Assembly (NCBI RefSeq): GCF_009695905.1
Contig: NZ_VUNA01000012.1
Coordinates: 1-60,897 of the forward strand
Length of the DNA: 60,897 nt
Reading direction: 5' to 3'
Source: Mogibacterium kristiansenii
GTDB lineage: Bacteria > Bacillota > Clostridia > Peptostreptococcales > Anaerovoracaceae
Positions 17,009 to 26,965 of the stretch are shown here, in pieces (the first letter of the stretch is position 1; each line of letters starts with the position of its first letter). A program made the position numbers and the translations under genes. The notes under the pieces are model-generated. The model saw only the letters and a list, made by a program, of their open reading frames with translations, searched no databases and was not told where the DNA came from.

Positions 17009-18154
17009 TCACCACATATGTCTTGCAAAGGTGCGCGCCTTGGTCTCAATTCCCGGCACATTCAAGATGGCACCGGGGTCGTTGGCGGTTTCCACAATGG
17101 CAAACCGCCCCGGCAGGATGAAGTTTTTGTTAAAGCAGAAGGCTCCCAGAATCTGCTCCGATACGATATCGCCGCCGCTGTAGCCGGAAACCACCAGACT
17201 GTAGATTCTTTTTTTACTAAAATCATGGGTCCGGAACAGTGCAGTGAGCCGGTTGACCATGGCGGTGAGGTTGGCGCTCAGGGCATCGTTGTAATTCGGT
17301 GAAATCAGCATGACCGCATCGCTGCGGAGGATGGCGGGAAAAACCTTCTCCGTCATGATTCCGCCGTAAAAGCAATCTTCCTTCTCGCCGAAGTGACGGC
17401 AGGTCTCGAAGGTGCAGCCGCGGCAATCCTGAATGGAGCCGTTCCGGAGGGACACCTCTTCCACCACGGTATCCTTTGGCAAATTACGCCGAATCATATC
17501 CCACAGAAGAAGCGTGTTGGAGGTTTTTCGGGAACCGGAATGGATGGCGGCAATATGAAGCGGGGACGCAGACGGGGCGTCATCCGGATAGCACCACCCG
17601 GCATCGGTCAGATCGAAGTCCAGGACCTTTCGCATTAGATTTTCCACCTGAAGGGCGTAGACTTCTTCTACCGACTTTCCCGTGATTTGGCTCAGGACCC
17701 GGAAGTTCGCCAGGGTGCCGGTGGCTTCCACCAGGGGTTTTCCGGGAAAGGTGCAGCCCGAACTGTTGGCGGAGAAGGCCATGCGGCGGGCCAATGCTTT
17801 GGTGTACAGGTCGCTGGCGCCGTCCACGATAATTCCTCCCACGGAACCGTCCAGGCAGTGGGGATGGAGCCGAAATGCTTCCAGCAGTCGGTAGTATTCC
17901 AGGTTGACGCCGGACTCCGAGAGGCAGATGGCGAAAATCACCTTTTTTCCGGGCATGGGAATATCCTCCAGTTCGGAGACTTTTTCCACCAGGGTAACCC
18001 GGATGCCTTCCGCTTCCAATCGGGTCAGGCAGTCTCCCAGCACCTGCTCCATCCGGCCGATTCGTCCCAGCATCTCGCAGATGGGACGAATTACCAGAAG
18101 TTCTTTTGGCTTGTTATTATGAATCTCATTATCGGATTTCGCAGAGGTTGTCAT
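17009..18154 (-). CDS. NAD(P)H-dependent FMN reductase-like flavoprotein with an extra N-terminal domain
   Basis: 381 residues in two parts. Residues 1-180 form a domain I cannot name, with GGIIVDGASDLYTKALARRM and ANSSGCTFPGKPLVEATGTL. Residues 190-381 are a flavodoxin-like FMN reductase: AAIHSGSRKTSNT is the FMN phosphate loop, and DCRGCTFETCRHF and EDCFYGG are a cysteine cluster like that of iron-sulfur flavoproteins. It overlaps the LDH/MDH-like gene by 26 nt, so the two are probably translated together. It may carry electrons for that enzyme; this is inference. Confidence 0.75.
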   Translation of the reverse strand: MTTSAKSDNEIHNNKPKELLVIRPICEMLGRIGRMEQVLGDCLTRLEAEGIRVTLVEKVSELEDIPMPGKKVIFAICLSESGVNLEYYRLLEAFRLHPHCLDGSVGGIIVDGASDLYTKALARRMAFSANSSGCTFPGKPLVEATGTLANFRVLSQITGKSVEEVYALQVENLMRKVLDFDLTDAGWCYPDDAPSASPLHIAAIHSGSRKTSNTLLLWDMIRRNLPKDTVVEEVSLRNGSIQDCRGCTFETCRHFGEKEDCFYGGIMTEKVFPAILRSDAVMLISPNYNDALSANLTAMVNRLTALFRTHDFSKKRIYSLVVSGYSGGDIVSEQILGAFCFNKNFILPGRFAIVETANDPGAILNVPGIETKARTFARHMW

Positions 18155-19088
18155 AAGCGTTTCGAATCCTTTCGTAAAGCTCTTCCGGAAGGTCCAAATC
18201 CTCCCATTCCCAGCCGCCTTTCGTAAGGCGGTTTTTCATTCCCAGAAATGCACCCCGCTCCCGGGTACCCAGGTACAGGGAGCCGTAATGCCATTCACCT
18301 CGGAGTGTGAGAAGGATGGACAGTGCGGCAGAGGAAAGGGCCGGTGCGATGTAGGGTTTGAAACCCAGGTCCCGGACAGCGATGTTGGCCCGAACTGCCT
18401 GTTCCGTCAATTCTCGGGAAAGGGCATCGTCGTATCGGTCAATGCTGTTGGCAATCACCAGGTCTTTCCCGTGTGGACCGAAGGCCCGTCCTTCCGTGAG
18501 ATAGGAGGCGAAACGGGAATCCTTGGAGGCGTAGTATTCCGCTCTTTTGTGCATGACTCCAAGACCGTATCCCTGAATCTGCCATGGCTCCAGCCCGGAT
18601 TCATTCAGGAACGCCGCGCACAGGTTGTCCACCGGATCGCTGACCACGCATACCAGCCCCTGATACCGGGCATTTCGTGCCAGTCCGGCATAGTGGCGGA
18701 TGATATCCCGGTTGGCATCTAATTGAGCCATGCGCACGTCCGCTTTGGAGCCGGGCTCCACCGGCGGAATCCCTCGGCTGGCACAGAAAATCAGCACATC
18801 TCCGGTAAAGAGTTCGTCTTCCGGCACCACCACTACGGACGGAAGCGCGGGCCCCTCGAAGGGGTATCCAATCTGATTCATTTCCATTTCCAGCCGTGCG
18901 GTGTTTTCTTTCCGAATATCGCAGATGCCGATGGACTCGATTACATCGCTTCCCAGAAGCTTGAGGCCGATGAGCATGGTGGTGCCCACATCCCCCAGCG
19001 CCACGATATTCACCCGAGCTTTGGTGCCCGGGATTACCGGACACTTTCGCAGGGAGAGGGGTTCTTTTACCAGATCATGAATATGCAT
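18129..19088 (-). CDS. Lactate/malate dehydrogenase superfamily protein
   Basis: A 319-residue NAD-dependent 2-hydroxyacid dehydrogenase-like protein. The N-terminal Rossmann motif is NIVALGDVGTTMLIGLKLLG. Like LDH and MDH it has a region VVSDPVDNLCAAFL (the usual VxNPVD) and GRAFGPHGKDLV, where GPHG takes the place of the catalytic His motif GEHG. It diverges from true LDH and MDH, so the substrate is open. GGAGG precedes the ATG, and the giant protein gene ends only 3 nt upstream, so the three genes form one operon. Confidence 0.78.
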   Translation of the reverse strand: MHIHDLVKEPLSLRKCPVIPGTKARVNIVALGDVGTTMLIGLKLLGSDVIESIGICDIRKENTARLEMEMNQIGYPFEGPALPSVVVVPEDELFTGDVLIFCASRGIPPVEPGSKADVRMAQLDANRDIIRHYAGLARNARYQGLVCVVSDPVDNLCAAFLNESGLEPWQIQGYGLGVMHKRAEYYASKDSRFASYLTEGRAFGPHGKDLVIANSIDRYDDALSRELTEQAVRANIAVRDLGFKPYIAPALSSAALSILLTLRGEWHYGSLYLGTRERGAFLGMKNRLTKGGWEWEDLDLPEELYERIRNAYDNLCEIR

Positions 19089-19091
19089 TGT

Positions 19092-22000
19092 CTATTCCTC
19101 CAATTCGCATTCTCGGTACAGGCTCAGGCGCTGCGCCTTCCGGATATCGCTTTCCACGTACTGGGACGGGGAAAGGTGCTCATCGTATTCCAGGTCGGCC
19201 CCCAGCATCGGCATCCGCGGATTGCTGATGATGGCTCCCAGCCGCCGGATGGTCAGCTTCTTGCCGAAGGTGGCCTGATACTCCTGCTCCAACACCTGAA
19301 GGATATCCCGGGCGTTCTCCAGGCAGGTCATGGAGTATTTGTAAATGTGCTCCAGATTCTTTCCGCCCACGAAGTTAAAGCTGGTGTACGGCAGGATAAA
19401 ATTAACGGAGCGTGACGTGGAACCGTCCGGCCGTTCGATGCTGTCCCCGCCGATGAACGGGTAGCAGTCCCGCTCATTGAGCCACATGGAGATGGTCGGA
19501 ATGAAGTAGGCCGATTCCACCTCCCGGCCTCGCACGCTCATGGTGTCCCGGGCGTTCCCCGTAAGGAGGCCTACTATGATTTTGTGCACGTCGATATTCT
19601 GTGCCCGAAGAATCGGGTCGATGTTGTTCATGCGCTGTCCCTTATGGAGCAAATCATCGATGAGAATCACCGGCCGGTTAAAGGATTTCAGCATCCGTGC
19701 CTGATTTTTTAGAGATGGATAATTTTCCGATGCGCCCACGGTAAAGCCGGACAGGTCGTTTCGGAAATACTTCTCTGTGTACAGTGCTTTCGTTACCGTG
19801 TTGGGAACGGCCACATCGGACAGCGCTTTTCCGAACGGTACCGCCAGATACGGTCCGCGTTTCTGTGTCGGATCCGGAACGGTGGATACCCCGTTGTCCA
19901 GTGCCACCAGATCCACAATCTTGCTGTACACCGCACTGGTATTAAAGGAAATTACAAGTTTTCCCGGGAACATCTGGGTAAAGGTGTTCAACAGCCGGTT
20001 GTGGGCATCGTCGATGGTCTTCTGAACTTTTGGAATCTTGTTCAGCGGCGATTTAATGACCGTCTCCACATCCCGGAAAATGACAATCGGGTCGGTGAGG
20101 TCTACCGCATACACCGGATGAGCAGCGGTATCCGAAATATTTACAAAACCCTGTCGGCGCAGCGCCTCGATGGTGGCACCGCTGTAACCGCTTGGGTCAA
20201 TCGGATGGTAGACCGCATAGGCGTAGTCCTTAGCCAGCAGACCGGTGAGCAGTTCCGTCAGAAGAATCTGGTTCAAATTGCTGACGGAGCGGTTGGCGTT
20301 CGCGTAGAATGCGCCGATAACCGCAATACCTCCGTGTGCCTGATTTCGAATGGTGGCAGTAATCTTCGGATCCTGGAACTCCGTCAGCAAATCGTGGGTC
20401 TCAAATCTTCGTGCCGCTGCAAAAGCGGAAACTTTTCGGTTCTTATGTCCGCTCTCCACGTAGAGGGTCTGGGTGTCTTCGTGGGAGAGGTAGTTCCACA
20501 GTGCGTCGAAAGCGTAGCCCCGACCGCTCAGCTCCTCCCGCATATTGGCGATGGCCGCGTAGTTGTCGTGCTTGTAATCGCTGATCTTCAAATCCTGTGC
20601 CTGCAGTACGTGTTTGTACGCCGGCTCTCTGGAATAGAGGTTGTGGTCGTAGATATAGTTCTGTACAATCGGGTCCAGCAGGTTGGAAATATCTCGTCCC
20701 ATATCGATATTGTCCCGGATTTTGGTGGAACTGATATCTTCGTAGTATTTTTTCAGCTTCAGGTGGATAACCTCTCCCGTAATCGGATAGGCTTCACCGG
20801 TTTCAGCCTCCATATTCTTGGCATCTCGTGCGAAGACGATGTGGTTAAAAGAATGGATGGAGTTTTCGCAGGGTTCCAGCCGGTAGCAAGAAGCGTTATT
20901 CACCACATCGGAGCCCATTGCAATGTAGACCTCCTGATTCGGAAACAGGCTGCGCAGTTCCGCCAAATCCTTCGGATTGGCAATGTTGACGGAAATGTCA
21001 TCCGGGAAAACATAGAGGTTCTCTTCATCGGCGATGGACATGGTGAGAATTTCTTCCCGCAGCATGCGGGGCAGGGTCTTCTTAGACCAGGAGAATTCGT
21101 CGATGGCCAGATATACCTGATACCCCATGTTTCGGATGGTGGTGGCAATGGCCTTGTGCCCCAGACTGAACGGGTCGAAGGTTCCCGGGAAGAACGCAAT
21201 CTTCTTCGTTTCCGGGAAATGGAAGTCGCCCACCTCCGTCTGGTATTCCGATATGAAGCGATAGATGTTCAGCAGTCCGGCAGAGTTATTGTAGAACTGC
21301 AAATCCTCCCGTTCCTTGGCGGAAAACGGGATGATGGTTACCAGTCGCTTGAAACAGCGAGCCGCGAGGTCGTGCTTCTGCTCCGGGGTGAGCTTCTCAC
21401 TATGGAAGATTCTTTCGCCAATCATGCGGAAGGCTTCCTGAGAGATCGGCGCACGGTAATAGGCAAAACCCTTCAGAAGGAGTCCCAGCAGTCGGGAGGT
21501 CCGGGTTTCCATGACGCCGTCCTTTTCTTTGAATTTGTAGATACTGCATTCTTCCAGAATGACGGCAATGGTCTGGAGAGCCGCACAGGCGGAACGCTCC
21601 ACGCCGTTGTTCAGCATTTTCTCCAGTTCGTCGATTACCTCATCCAGCTCCTTTGGCGGAAGATACAGGGTGATGATGCCCAGCACCTTCGGCAAGGACC
21701 GGCTGAACTGGTAATCCTCGATTTCCAATCCGTTGAAAATTTCAATCATCAGCTCGTTGGCCTGATCCGATGTGAGATCCGGCAGGATTTGGAACAGAAC
21801 CTGAGCCGCATATCGGCGAACCGTGACGGTTTCACTGTTCTTAATCAGGTTGGCCAGGTGAATCGCAATCTGAAGGATGCGGGCCTGTCCCACCTCGGTA
21901 TGCACCGATTCCAGCATATAACGGATGTTGGCCATCTTTCGGTTCCAGGAAGTGCGGGTTTTCAGATTGTCCAGGAACATGGTGGACAGCTCTTTGTCGG

Positions 22001-23894
22001 TAAGGGTTTTTCCCGACAGCCCCAGGATATCCCTCCGGCGGATATCCGTGAAGTTGTCCATGGTATCGCCGAAATAGTGATCCATCACGTCCAAGGTAAT
22101 CAGGTCCACATCCTGGGAGAAGGAACCCAGCATATTCTTGGAAAAGAAGCGGATGGTCTGAATAAAGGAGTCCGGGCACCAGGACGGATTGATTCGAAGG
22201 GCGGTAATCATCAAAACGACAATTCGCGCTTCCGATACATCGTCCGAATCGTAATATTTCTCCAGCACATCGAAATAGAAGTGCCGGCGTGCCGGATTGC
22301 AGTTGTTCAGAGCAGATTCTACGTAGAAGTCCGCACAGGAAGTAATCCATTTCCGGTGATGGTCGGTCACTTTGTAATCCGGGTTCAGTATTTTTATCAG
22401 AAAGGATTCAAACTGATAGATGTTGGTGGAAGTGATGTTGGGCGAAGGGACATCCTTCGGCAGTTCTTTTTTGTATTCTTCCCGGTAATTTGCCACGATG
22501 CGGCCCATGAGTACCGCCGCCTGCTCTCGAATGTCGCTGGCCTGATGAGCCAACATTTCGTACAGAAAATTCAGGGTCAGGTTTTTCTGATCCTCGGACA
22601 TGTAGGTGGAGTACTCTCCCAGAAGAGTGATGTAGGTACGGGTGTCCTTCCAGCGCTGACAGCTGCGAGCGGATTCGATTAGGCTGGCGAACTGTTCCGG
22701 ATTACTGAATCGGCTCATCACCCGAATGTTATGGCCGATGGCCCGGAATTTCAGCTCCTGCACCACCTCATCGTTTCGGAGCAGAGCCGGGCGGAGGCGC
22801 AGTGGAATCGGTTTTTGAATGCACTGCTCATCGAAATGTGCGGTGGCATCTTTCGGAATATCCACGGAAACTCCGTTCTCAATCATCAGGTCTTCGAAAT
22901 CCTTCAGTTTGGCGTAGACTTTTACGTAGCGATGGCGCTTGGCGGCATCCACGTTGTCCAGCTTGTTCAGGATGACATCGAACGCTTCCTTAAGGGAATA
23001 GAAGTGAATGACTTCCCGGTCCTTCACTCGGGTGCTCTTTACGCGGAAATCCGCATAGATGAGCAGCAGGGATTCCACGGAAAGGTTCTCCAGTTCCAGG
23101 TCCCAGGTGGAGTGATTGGCGGCGATGTGCGCAATGGTGGGAAGGGCATTCCGGCTGAGACAATAGTTGGTGTAGTAGTAATGAAGATACGGTACCCGCT
23201 TTTCTTCGAATGGGCGGCAGCCGTATTTCCCGATGTCATGCATGGCAGCGGCACCGGAGATGATGCCCAGATCCACCGGCATCCCTACCTGGTGCAGCTG
23301 ATATGCCATATACATGGCAACGTAATGCACACCGCTGATATGACCCAGGGTGTTGTACGGTGTAATATCGATGCCAATGCGCATGAATTCGTAGATGTAC
23401 TTGTTGCGAATCATCTTGTGCATCTTGGTGTATTCCGGATTGAAGTGGCCGGCTGCAATCTGAACATCGCTGAGCAGGCGAAGATCCTTTGTGGGATCGA
23501 AAGGAAGGGTTTTCTGTTCATATATGAATACGCCGCGCATCAGCTGGAGCAGGTTGTTCCGCTGCTGGCGGAAAGCGTCGGCATCCGCCGGCCCCGGAAG
23601 ATGGGGGAACAGCTGATTCCGAAGAAACATGTAGCAATGCTGCAGCCAGCCGTCCTCCGGTTCCGAATTGCCGGTATGGAGGTGGTTTTTCCACACGGCC
23701 AGAATCTCCGGTGTGTGAATTCGTCCGGTTTCATCGCCGCGGTCAATTAGGTCGTAGGCCATGGCCTTGAACAGGTCTCGTGACCGATTTACCTGATCCT
23801 TGGTCAGACCTTCGCCATGCATGTACCCTCGATCCAGATAAGCACCGGTAATCTCGTTGTACAGAATATCTGCATTGTTTTCACTAAATAACAT
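19092..23894 (-). CDS. Giant HD / HEAT-like / NadD-like nucleotidyltransferase / phosphoribosyltransferase-like fusion
   Basis: About 1600 residues from the ATG at 23894 (AGAGAGGG upstream); an upstream extension to 24044 lacks support. Parts in order: an HD phosphohydrolase domain with AAMHDIGKYG near residue 218; a long helical, HEAT-like region (about 430-870); a NadD-like adenylyl- or cytidylyltransferase domain, FFPGTFDPFSLGH near 896 and ISSTKIR about 160 residues later; a GNAT-like segment near 1190-1330; and a PRTase-like motif VILIDDLLHKGQRMN near 1410. The first His of the HxGH motif is Ser here. Function is unknown. The domain set suggests nucleotide or NAD metabolism. It is flanked by coaBC and an LDH/MDH-like gene on the same strand. 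Confidence 0.8.
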   Translation of the reverse strand: MLFSENNADILYNEITGAYLDRGYMHGEGLTKDQVNRSRDLFKAMAYDLIDRGDETGRIHTPEILAVWKNHLHTGNSEPEDGWLQHCYMFLRNQLFPHLPGPADADAFRQQRNNLLQLMRGVFIYEQKTLPFDPTKDLRLLSDVQIAAGHFNPEYTKMHKMIRNKYIYEFMRIGIDITPYNTLGHISGVHYVAMYMAYQLHQVGMPVDLGIISGAAAMHDIGKYGCRPFEEKRVPYLHYYYTNYCLSRNALPTIAHIAANHSTWDLELENLSVESLLLIYADFRVKSTRVKDREVIHFYSLKEAFDVILNKLDNVDAAKRHRYVKVYAKLKDFEDLMIENGVSVDIPKDATAHFDEQCIQKPIPLRLRPALLRNDEVVQELKFRAIGHNIRVMSRFSNPEQFASLIESARSCQRWKDTRTYITLLGEYSTYMSEDQKNLTLNFLYEMLAHQASDIREQAAVLMGRIVANYREEYKKELPKDVPSPNITSTNIYQFESFLIKILNPDYKVTDHHRKWITSCADFYVESALNNCNPARRHFYFDVLEKYYDSDDVSEARIVVLMITALRINPSWCPDSFIQTIRFFSKNMLGSFSQDVDLITLDVMDHYFGDTMDNFTDIRRRDILGLSGKTLTDKELSTMFLDNLKTRTSWNRKMANIRYMLESVHTEVGQARILQIAIHLANLIKNSETVTVRRYAAQVLFQILPDLTSDQANELMIEIFNGLEIEDYQFSRSLPKVLGIITLYLPPKELDEVIDELEKMLNNGVERSACAALQTIAVILEECSIYKFKEKDGVMETRTSRLLGLLLKGFAYYRAPISQEAFRMIGERIFHSEKLTPEQKHDLAARCFKRLVTIIPFSAKEREDLQFYNNSAGLLNIYRFISEYQTEVGDFHFPETKKIAFFPGTFDPFSLGHKAIATTIRNMGYQVYLAIDEFSWSKKTLPRMLREEILTMSIADEENLYVFPDDISVNIANPKDLAELRSLFPNQEVYIAMGSDVVNNASCYRLEPCENSIHSFNHIVFARDAKNMEAETGEAYPITGEVIHLKLKKYYEDISSTKIRDNIDMGRDISNLLDPIVQNYIYDHNLYSREPAYKHVLQAQDLKISDYKHDNYAAIANMREELSGRGYAFDALWNYLSHEDTQTLYVESGHKNRKVSAFAAARRFETHDLLTEFQDPKITATIRNQAHGGIAVIGAFYANANRSVSNLNQILLTELLTGLLAKDYAYAVYHPIDPSGYSGATIEALRRQGFVNISDTAAHPVYAVDLTDPIVIFRDVETVIKSPLNKIPKVQKTIDDAHNRLLNTFTQMFPGKLVISFNTSAVYSKIVDLVALDNGVSTVPDPTQKRGPYLAVPFGKALSDVAVPNTVTKALYTEKYFRNDLSGFTVGASENYPSLKNQARMLKSFNRPVILIDDLLHKGQRMNNIDPILRAQNIDVHKIIVGLLTGNARDTMSVRGREVESAYFIPTISMWLNERDCYPFIGGDSIERPDGSTSRSVNFILPYTSFNFVGGKNLEHIYKYSMTCLENARDILQVLEQEYQATFGKKLTIRRLGAIISNPRMPMLGADLEYDEHLSPSQYVESDIRKAQRLSLYRECELEE

Positions 23895-23991
23895 AAAAGC
23901 CCTCTCTCTGCTCGATATCACCGAGCGATGCGGCCTCCTCCCCCCCGCGGAGAAGGCGCGTTTTTCTAAGCAACCATATAAGTAAGTAAAA

Positions 23992-25191
23992 TTATTCCCG
24001 ATTCGCCATGGCCAACGCCATGGTGAGCAGTTCACCTGCCGCATCGAATTTGGATTGAATCGGCAGTTCCCGTACCAGATCCTTGGTGATTACCGTAATC
24101 ACGTTGGTGTCGGTGCCGAATCCGGCCCCTTCCGTCCGCAGGCTGTTGGCGGCAATCATATCCAGTCCTTTTCGTTCTAATTTCCCCCGGGAATTTTCGA
24201 TGAGATTCTCCGTTTCCATGGAGAACCCGCAGAGGATTTGGTCTGCCCGGCGAATTCCGGCAACGTCCTTTAGAATATCCTTGGTTCGGGTAAGGGGAAT
24301 GGACACGTCCTCGTCCTTCTTCTTGACCTTCTGATCGTATGTCACTGCCGGAGTGTAATCCGCAACGGCGGCAGCTTTAAATACGAAGTCAGCTTTCGGC
24401 ACCTGTTCCAGAACCGCGTCATGCATCTCCTCGGCGTCGGTAACCGGAATGAATTCTGCGTGTGCCGGCGGCTGAAGAGCAGTAGGACCGGAAATCAAGG
24501 TGACTTCCGCGCCGCGGAACGAAGCGGCCCGTGCCAGCGCGTATCCCATCTTTCCGGTGGAGTGGTTGGTGATGTATCGCACCGGGTCGATGGATTCCTG
24601 CGTTGGACCGGCGGTAACCAGAACCCGTTTCCCGGCAAAATCCTTGTCGCAGGCCAGGAGGTACAGAATTTCTTCCAGCAGCACCTCCGGTTCCGGCATT
24701 TTTCCCGGACCGGAATCGCCGCAGGCCAGGTGGCCGTTGGCCGGATTCATAATGTGGAATCCGTATTTCCGGAGAATCGCCATATTATCCTGAGTAATCG
24801 GATTTTCATACATGGCAGTGTTCATGGCCGGCGCCACCAGCTTCGGACACTTCGCTGCCAGAAGAACGGTGGTGAGCATATCGTCGGCCAGACCGTGGGC
24901 CGCCTTTGCCATGAAGTCGGCGGTGGCCGGAGCCACGCAGATCAAATCTGCGGCTTTCGCCAAAGAGATGTGTTCCACATCGTATTTGAAATTTCGGTCA
25001 AAGGTGTCCACCGAAACCCGGTTGTTGGTCAGGGTTTCAAAGGTGAGGGGTGCGATGAACCGAGTGGCGTTCTTGGTCATGATGACGTGCACATCGGCGT
25101 GCTGTTTCTTCAAAGCGCTGGCCAGCATGGCACTCTTATATGCTGCGATGCCACCGGTAATGCCCAGCAGCACGGTTTTTCCCTGTAGCAT
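23992..25191 (-). CDS. coaBC: Bifunctional phosphopantothenoylcysteine decarboxylase/phosphopantothenate--cysteine ligase
   Basis: About 399 residues from the ATG at 25191 (AAAGGA upstream), the usual CoaBC length. The CoaC half starts with KTVLLGITGGIAAYK, has the FMN-site segment APATADFMAKAAHGLADD and the PAMNTAMYENP substrate clamp, and ends with HLACGDSGPGKM, which holds the catalytic Cys. The CoaB half starts near residue 185 (RVLVTAGPTQESIDPVRYITN) and has the conserved KxKK segment. It makes phosphopantetheine from phosphopantothenate and cysteine with CTP. It lies 97 nt upstream of the giant gene. Confidence 0.96.
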   Translation of the reverse strand: MLQGKTVLLGITGGIAAYKSAMLASALKKQHADVHVIMTKNATRFIAPLTFETLTNNRVSVDTFDRNFKYDVEHISLAKAADLICVAPATADFMAKAAHGLADDMLTTVLLAAKCPKLVAPAMNTAMYENPITQDNMAILRKYGFHIMNPANGHLACGDSGPGKMPEPEVLLEEILYLLACDKDFAGKRVLVTAGPTQESIDPVRYITNHSTGKMGYALARAASFRGAEVTLISGPTALQPPAHAEFIPVTDAEEMHDAVLEQVPKADFVFKAAAVADYTPAVTYDQKVKKKDEDVSIPLTRTKDILKDVAGIRRADQILCGFSMETENLIENSRGKLERKGLDMIAANSLRTEGAGFGTDTNVITVITKDLVRELPIQSKFDAAGELLTMALAMANRE

Positions 25192-25281
25192 AGTGAATTT
25201 CCTTTCAGTAATCGATTCGGCAGAGGGTTGCATCCCGAACTGCCGGAACATGTTGAAATATAAACCTTTTTTTACAAATAT

Positions 25282-25310
25282 ATTATAACCATCGGGGGAG
25301 CGGGGTGCAA
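25282..25310 (-). promoter_or_regulatory. Promoter of coaBC
   Basis: On the minus strand, TTGCAC (25305-25310), a 17-nt spacer and TATAAT (25282-25287), giving a leader of about 85 nt. It may drive the whole minus-strand block down to 17.0 kb. Confidence 0.7.
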
Positions 25311-25410
25311 TGATTGATAGGGAATGGACAAATTGACGGGGTGAAAGCGCTTCCTTCACGAAAAATCGAAAGAAAAGGGCAAAAAACCCGAAAAATAAAG
25401 CAAAAATCCC

Positions 25411-25439
25411 TTGCGCACAGGGTTTCATGCTGATATAAT
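25411..25439 (+). promoter_or_regulatory. Promoter of rpmE
   Basis: TTGCGC (25411-25416), a 17-nt spacer and TATAAT (25434-25439), about 70 nt before the rpmE ATG. It diverges from the coaBC promoter. Confidence 0.75.
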
Positions 25440-25507
25440 TATAAAGCTATTTGGGTAATGGACTAAGCCGTGCCCGGATGGACATTCACAGAAAGAGGAG
25501 AGACAAC

Positions 25508-25705
25508 ATGAAGGAAGGAATCCATCCTGATTATAAGGAATGTAAAGTTACTTGCGCATGTGGTAATACATTTATGACACTGTCCAACAACTCCGAGATG
25601 AGAGTGGACGTTTGCTCTGAGTGTCATCCGTTCTTCACCGGTCAGCAGAAGTTTGCAAACCGTGGCGGACGTATCGAAAAGTTCAAGAACAAGTACAACC
25701 TTTAG
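25508..25705 (+). CDS. rpmE: 50S ribosomal protein L31
   Basis: 65 residues from the ATG at 25508 (AGAGGAGAG upstream). The zinc-binding type is recognised by [11 protein letters not shown] and [10 protein letters not shown], which carry the paired cysteines, and by the conserved [10 protein letters not shown] and [10 protein letters not shown]. Zinc-containing L31 is usually the form made when zinc is sufficient. It has its own promoter and terminator. Confidence 0.97.
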   Translation: MKEGIHPDYKECKVTCACGNTFMTLSNNSEMRVDVCSECHPFFTGQQKFANRGGRIEKFKNKYNL

Positions 25706-25722
25706 GGAACGAACGAGTAAGG

Positions 25723-25757
25723 GGGATGCTGTGGGAGAGACTGCAGCATCCCTTTTT
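25723..25757 (+). terminator. Terminator of rpmE
   Basis: A 9-bp stem (GGGATGCTG with CAGCATCCC) and a 12-nt loop, followed by a T-run. Confidence 0.85.
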
Positions 25758-25789
25758 CGTATGACTGTATTTTATACGGATGTGGGATG

Positions 25790-25798
25790 TGATATAAT
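25790..25798 (+). promoter_or_regulatory. Extended -10 promoter of prfA
   Basis: TGATATAAT forms a TGn-extended -10 (TATAAT at 25793-25798). The -35 position (25770-25775, TTTTAT) is poor. The 5' leader would be about 95 nt. Confidence 0.5.
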
Positions 25799-25900
25799 GG
25801 CAAAGAGCGTGATTTTCTTGTAACGACAGCAGATGACGCGCCGGAAGACCGGAAGAAATGTTATCGTTTTTTTACATATATAATATAGAGGAAAAAGATT

Positions 25901-26965
25901 ATGTTTGACAAATTGGATTTTACCGTAGACAAGTACGAGGAGCTGGCAAAAAAAGTTTCCGACCCGGATATCATTTCCGACCAGCCGACATGGCAGAAGT
26001 ACATGAAGGAAATGGGCGAAATGGAGCCGATTGTGAAGGAATACAAGCACTACAAGGATATGAAGCAGGAGCTGGAGGATTCCAAGGAAATCTTCGAGAT
26101 GGAAGACGATGAGGAACTCCGGGAGATGGCTCGGGAAGAAATCAAGGAACTGGAAGCGGGCATCGAGAAATCCCAGGAGGAGCTGAAGATTCTGCTGTTG
26201 CCAAAGGACCCGAACGATGAGAAGAACGTTATTCTGGAAGTTCGTGCCGGCACCGGCGGAGACGAGGCGGCGCTGTTCGGCGGCGACCTGATGAGAATGT
26301 ACCTGCGCTATGCAGAGAGAAGAAGATGGAAGACGGAAATCATCGACTTGAACGATACCGGAATCGGCGGTGTGAAGGAAGCGGTTATCATGATCAAGGG
26401 TAAGGGCGCGTACTCCCGTCTGAAGTTCGAGAGCGGCGTGCACCGGGTACAGCGTGTGCCGGAGACGGAGTCCAGCGGACGGATTCACACTTCTGCCGCA
26501 TCCATCGCGGTGCTGCCGGAAGTAGATGACGTGGAAGTGAAGATTGACCCGAACGACGTCCGGGTGGATGTGTACCGCGCTTCCGGTAACGGCGGACAGT
26601 GCGTTAACACCACGGACTCAGCGGTTCGTCTGACCCATATTCCGACCGGACTGGTGGTAACCTGCCAGGATGAGAAATCCCAGATTAAGAATAAGGACAA
26701 AGCTTTCAAGGTATTGAAGGCCCGTCTGTACGACCTGATGCTCCAGGAGCAGAACGACAAGATTTCGGCAGAGCGCCGGAGCCAGGTGGGAAGCGGAGAC
26801 CGTTCCGAGCGAATCCGGACGTACAACTTCCCGCAGGGTCGTGTAACCGATCACAGAATTAACGTGACAATCTACAAATTGGAAAACTTCCTGGATGGAG
26901 ATTTGGACGAAATTATCGACGCTCTGATCACCCATGACCAGGCAGAGAAGATGAAGAGCTTCTAA
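25901..26965 (+). CDS. prfA: Peptide chain release factor 1
   Basis: 354 residues. The GGQ peptidyl-hydrolysis loop is [20 protein letters not shown]. The codon-recognition side has [14 protein letters not shown], where PET stands at the PxT position, which marks RF1 and not RF2. It ends translation at UAA and UAG. Family knowledge places prmC, which methylates the GGQ glutamine, next to prfA in many bacteria; it is absent here. The next gene starts within the stop codon. Confidence 0.97.
   Translation: MFDKLDFTVDKYEELAKKVSDPDIISDQPTWQKYMKEMGEMEPIVKEYKHYKDMKQELEDSKEIFEMEDDEELREMAREEIKELEAGIEKSQEELKILLLPKDPNDEKNVILEVRAGTGGDEAALFGGDLMRMYLRYAERRRWKTEIIDLNDTGIGGVKEAVIMIKGKGAYSRLKFESGVHRVQRVPETESSGRIHTSAASIAVLPEVDDVEVKIDPNDVRVDVYRASGNGGQCVNTTDSAVRLTHIPTGLVVTCQDEKSQIKNKDKAFKVLKARLYDLMLQEQNDKISAERRSQVGSGDRSERIRTYNFPQGRVTDHRINVTIYKLENFLDGDLDEIIDALITHDQAEKMKSF

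Noticed and set aside
20001-22682. An 893-residue plus-strand frame
   Set aside because: It is antisense to the giant HD/NadD-like gene, has no domain features and no ribosome binding site. Such shadows are common in this GC-rich codon usage.
19092-24044. Longer start of the giant gene at 24044
   Set aside because: The extra 50 residues run through non-coding-looking sequence overlapping the end of coaBC. The ATG at 23894 has a ribosome binding site.
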